DNA of 6,337 bases from Deltaproteobacteria bacterium (lineage in GTDB: Bacteria > Desulfobacterota > Binatia > DP-6): contig VBLD01000278.1 of assembly GCA_005879205.1 (NCBI GenBank), positions 1 to 6,337 on the forward strand, written 5' to 3'. Position numbers and translations under genes: made by a program. Shown here piece after piece: positions 4,601 to 6,337 of this stretch (its first letter is position 1; each line of letters opens with the position of its first letter). The notes under the pieces are model-generated. The model worked only from the letters and a program-made list of their open reading frames with translations. It was not told the origin of the DNA and ran no database searches.

Positions 4601-6238
4601 ATGTACGCTGCTTTCTACGGGCTCGAGGAAGAGCCCTTCAACATCACACCGGACCCGCGCTTCCTCTACCTGAACAACACGTACCAGGAGGCGCTGGCGG
4701 CGCTCGGCTACGGCATCCAGGCGCGCAAGGGCTTCCTGTCGCTCATCGGCGAAGCAGGCACCGGGAAGACCACCCTCCTCCGCCACCTGCTCGACACGCT
4801 CGACCCGAGCGTCCGCACGGTTCTCCTCATGAACCCGACGGTCAGCTTCGACGAGATCCTCGAGTACATCCTGGTCGAGCTCGGCATCCCGACCGACGCC
4901 ACCGGCAAGCTCGGCCGTTTCCACCGCCTGAACGAGTTCCTGATCGAGCACGCGCGCGCCGGCGGCAACGTCGCCCTGCTGATCGACGAGGCCCAGGACC
5001 TCGATGAGAACGTCCTCGAGCAGCTTCGCCTGCTCTCGAACCTCGAGACGGCACGCGAGAAGATACTCCAGATCCTCTTCGCCGGGCAGCCCGAGCTCGA
5101 GACGAAGTTCGCCAACCCGGCGCTCCGACAGCTTCGCCAGCGCGTCACGCTCCGGGTGCGCCTGCGGCCGCTCACGCCGGTCGAGGTCGCCGCCTACGTA
5201 CGCACCCGCCTCGAACGCGCCGGGGCCACCGACCTCGCCCTCTTCGCCGACGCCGCGCTCGAGCGAGTCGCCGCCCTCAGCCACGGCATTCCGCGCGTCA
5301 TCAACGTGCTGTGCGACGCGGCGCTGCTGACCGCCTTCGCCACGGGCGCCAAGCAGGTGACGCCCGCCGTGATCGACGAGGCGTGGCGGGACTATGCGCC
5401 CGCCATCACTCCGGAGTCCGAGCCGCACGCCGTCGCCATCGTGCCCGCGGCAGCCATGGTGCCGTCGCCGGCCGCAGCCGCCCAGGTGTTGCCGCCCGTC
5501 GAGCCGGTCTTCTCCGTGGCGGCCGCTCGGGCGGCCGCCGTCGAATCGGCGGTGGCCACTCCCGCCGCCGCCCCTGTCGAGGTCGCTCCACCGCCGCCCC
5601 CGCCCGCGACACCTCCGCTCGAGCCGCCGATGGCCCCATCCAGCCCGGCGACCGCTTCTGCATCGCCGGTGACCCACCATGCGTTCAGCATCCCGTCGGC
5701 GGCCGCCTGCGTGGCGGCGCTGGCCGTCGTGCTCTACGCCGTCTCCCCGCCCGGCAAGGACGTGGATCCTCCCGCTGCGGCCGCGTCCTCGCCCGTGGTC
5801 GCCTCCCATGCCGTGTCGGAGGCGATCGCCGCCACCGCCGAGGTCCGGCCGGTGCGCACGGAGAGTCCGCTCTCGACCGAGGAGGCGGCGACGGTCGTCG
5901 AGCAGTTCCGGACGGCGTACGAGGCGCGAGACGTCGATCGGCTCGTTCAACTGTTCGCACCCGACGCGGCCGAGAACGGGACGCGCGGGATCGACGCCAT
6001 CGCCACCGGCTACCGGCGGATGTTCGTGGCGATCGAGGAGCTCAGCTACACGCTCGAGTCGCTCTCGATCGCGCCCCGCGGCCCGGCCGCCGAGGTTCGG
6101 GGCCCCTTCATCATCCGCTACCGCGAGTCGGGGGGCGACCACCTCGAGGTCCGCGGCCAGGCGGAATGGGAGGTCCGCCGCCGCGAGGGCCGGCCGCTCA
6201 TCACCGCCCTCACCTACCGGCTCGATCCGCAGTCGTAG
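4601..6238 (+). CDS. ExeA/GspA-like AAA+ ATPase with one membrane segment and C-terminal NTF2/SnoaL-like domain
   Basis: The 545-residue protein begins MYAAFYGLEEEPFNITPDPR, the hallmark of ExeA/GspA and exosortase-associated ATPases. Walker A is GEAGTGKT (50-57) and Walker B is VALLIDE (124-130, followed by AQDL). A sensor-like ILFAGQPEL lies near 157-165, then RQRVTLRVRLRPLTPVEV and GIPRVINVLCDAALL, the usual end of the ATPase and lid. Residues about 270-360 are rich in Pro and Ala, including a run of six prolines. A hydrophobic segment (about 366-385, AAACVAALAVVLYAV) suggests one membrane pass with the C-terminus outside the cytoplasm. Residues about 425-545 (EAATVVEQFRTAYEARDVDRLVQLFAPDA onward) look like an NTF2/SnoaL-like fold, instead of the peptidoglycan-binding domain often found in GspA. 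ATG 4601 is chosen because the family starts at MYxxFYGL; ATG 4571 in the same frame would add ten residues. Neither has a clear ribosome site. The likely role is energy-dependent envelope assembly; no secretion genes are beside it. Confidence 0.85.
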   Translation: MYAAFYGLEEEPFNITPDPRFLYLNNTYQEALAALGYGIQARKGFLSLIGEAGTGKTTLLRHLLDTLDPSVRTVLLMNPTVSFDEILEYILVELGIPTDATGKLGRFHRLNEFLIEHARAGGNVALLIDEAQDLDENVLEQLRLLSNLETAREKILQILFAGQPELETKFANPALRQLRQRVTLRVRLRPLTPVEVAAYVRTRLERAGATDLALFADAALERVAALSHGIPRVINVLCDAALLTAFATGAKQVTPAVIDEAWRDYAPAITPESEPHAVAIVPAAAMVPSPAAAAQVLPPVEPVFSVAAARAAAVESAVATPAAAPVEVAPPPPPPATPPLEPPMAPSSPATASASPVTHHAFSIPSAAACVAALAVVLYAVSPPGKDVDPPAAAASSPVVASHAVSEAIAATAEVRPVRTESPLSTEEAATVVEQFRTAYEARDVDRLVQLFAPDAAENGTRGIDAIATGYRRMFVAIEELSYTLESLSIAPRGPAAEVRGPFIIRYRESGGDHLEVRGQAEWEVRRREGRPLITALTYRLDPQS

Positions 6239-6337
6239 GCGAGCCCCTGCCCGAGCGCGACGCGCTCGCTCGCGCCGGCGGGCAGCGGCCCCTCGGCGAG
6301 CCGTTCGAGCAGCGGGCGGAGGCCGCGACGGTTTGCC
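6214..6337 (-). CDS. Possible C-terminal end of an unidentified minus-strand gene (partial at right edge)
   Basis: On the minus strand, 40 codons run from the window edge to a TAG at 6216-6214. The sequence reads LRPLLERLAEGPLPAGASER and then VALGQGLAYDCGSSR. About nine in ten codons end in G or C, in line with the real genes here, and the text looks protein-like. It would converge on the ATPase gene and overlap its last 25 bases. No family can be assigned. High GC also gives open frames by chance over this length, and the plus strand is open here too, so this is tentative. Confidence 0.35.
   Translation of the reverse strand, partial: ANRRGLRPLLERLAEGPLPAGASERVALGQGLAYDCGSSR
6247..6285 (+). 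terminator. Nested hairpins after the ATPase gene, possible terminator
   Basis: Starting 9 nt after the ATPase stop, CTGCCCG (6247-6253) can pair with CGGGCAG (6279-6285). Alternatively CGAGCGC (6252-6258) pairs with GCGCTCG (6262-6268) around a 3-nt loop. The two stems overlap by two bases and partly compete. No T-run follows. The place fits a terminator between convergent genes, but if the minus-strand frame at the edge is coding, the repeats may simply reflect codon content. Confidence 0.3.

Noticed and set aside
4524..4676. Small ORF from ATG 4524 or 4551 before the ATPase gene
   Set aside because: It runs out of frame into the ATPase gene and has no ribosome site or recognisable sequence.
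4466..6142. 558-codon open frame on the minus strand opposite the ATPase gene
   Set aside because: It is antisense to a gene with clear Walker motifs, and its translation is Gly/Arg/Asp-rich repeats with no domain. Open frame is a by-product of base composition.

Overview
This is a GC-rich window (about 70% by eye) with very strong G/C bias at third codon positions. Long mirror-image open frames on the antisense strand are therefore expected and mostly meaningless. The core is a plus-strand coenzyme F420 biosynthesis cluster, cofG-cofH-cofD-cofE. It is followed by a separate AAA+ ATPase gene of the ExeA/GspA type. Separate cofG and cofH genes (not a fused fbiC) and a stand-alone cofE (not the FbiB fusion) argue against a typical actinobacterium. 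Together with the GspA-like ATPase they suggest an uncultivated high-GC bacterial lineage that carries F420 genes, such as Binatota, Rokubacteria or Tectomicrobia. That placement is inference only.

Layout: 1-179 is the C-terminal end of a histidine-kinase-like ATPase domain. 180-271 is a short spacer holding a GC-rich hairpin and a perfect TTGACA box. cofG (272-1474) and cofH (1499-2707) are the two radical SAM subunits of Fo synthase. They are joined by a 14-bp tandem duplication that creates a chain of ATGA stop/start overlaps. A 136-bp structured spacer with repeats (2708-2843) precedes cofD (2844-3714). cofD has no usable start codon at its conserved N-terminus and carries an internal deletion with a frame change near 3468-3480. 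cofE (3711-4469) is intact and overlaps the cofD stop by ATGA. A strong inverted repeat (4486-4522) closes the cluster. The ExeA-like gene (4601-6238) encodes an AAA+ domain, a Pro/Ala-rich linker, one membrane segment and a C-terminal NTF2/SnoaL-like domain. At the right edge a minus-strand gene may end at 6214, converging on and overlapping the ATPase gene.

How the genes work together: CofH and CofG make the deazaflavin chromophore Fo from a ribitylaminouracil and tyrosine. CofD adds the phospholactyl-type side chain, and CofE adds glutamates. The PEP/phospholactate guanylyltransferase (CofC/FbiD) that supplies CofD's donor is not in the window. The main surprise is that this operon looks damaged in the middle: cofD is broken, and cofH appears to lack a short conserved segment, while cofG and cofE look whole. 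Either the host has lost or is losing F420 synthesis, or the assembly has collapsed short stretches. Raw reads would decide.
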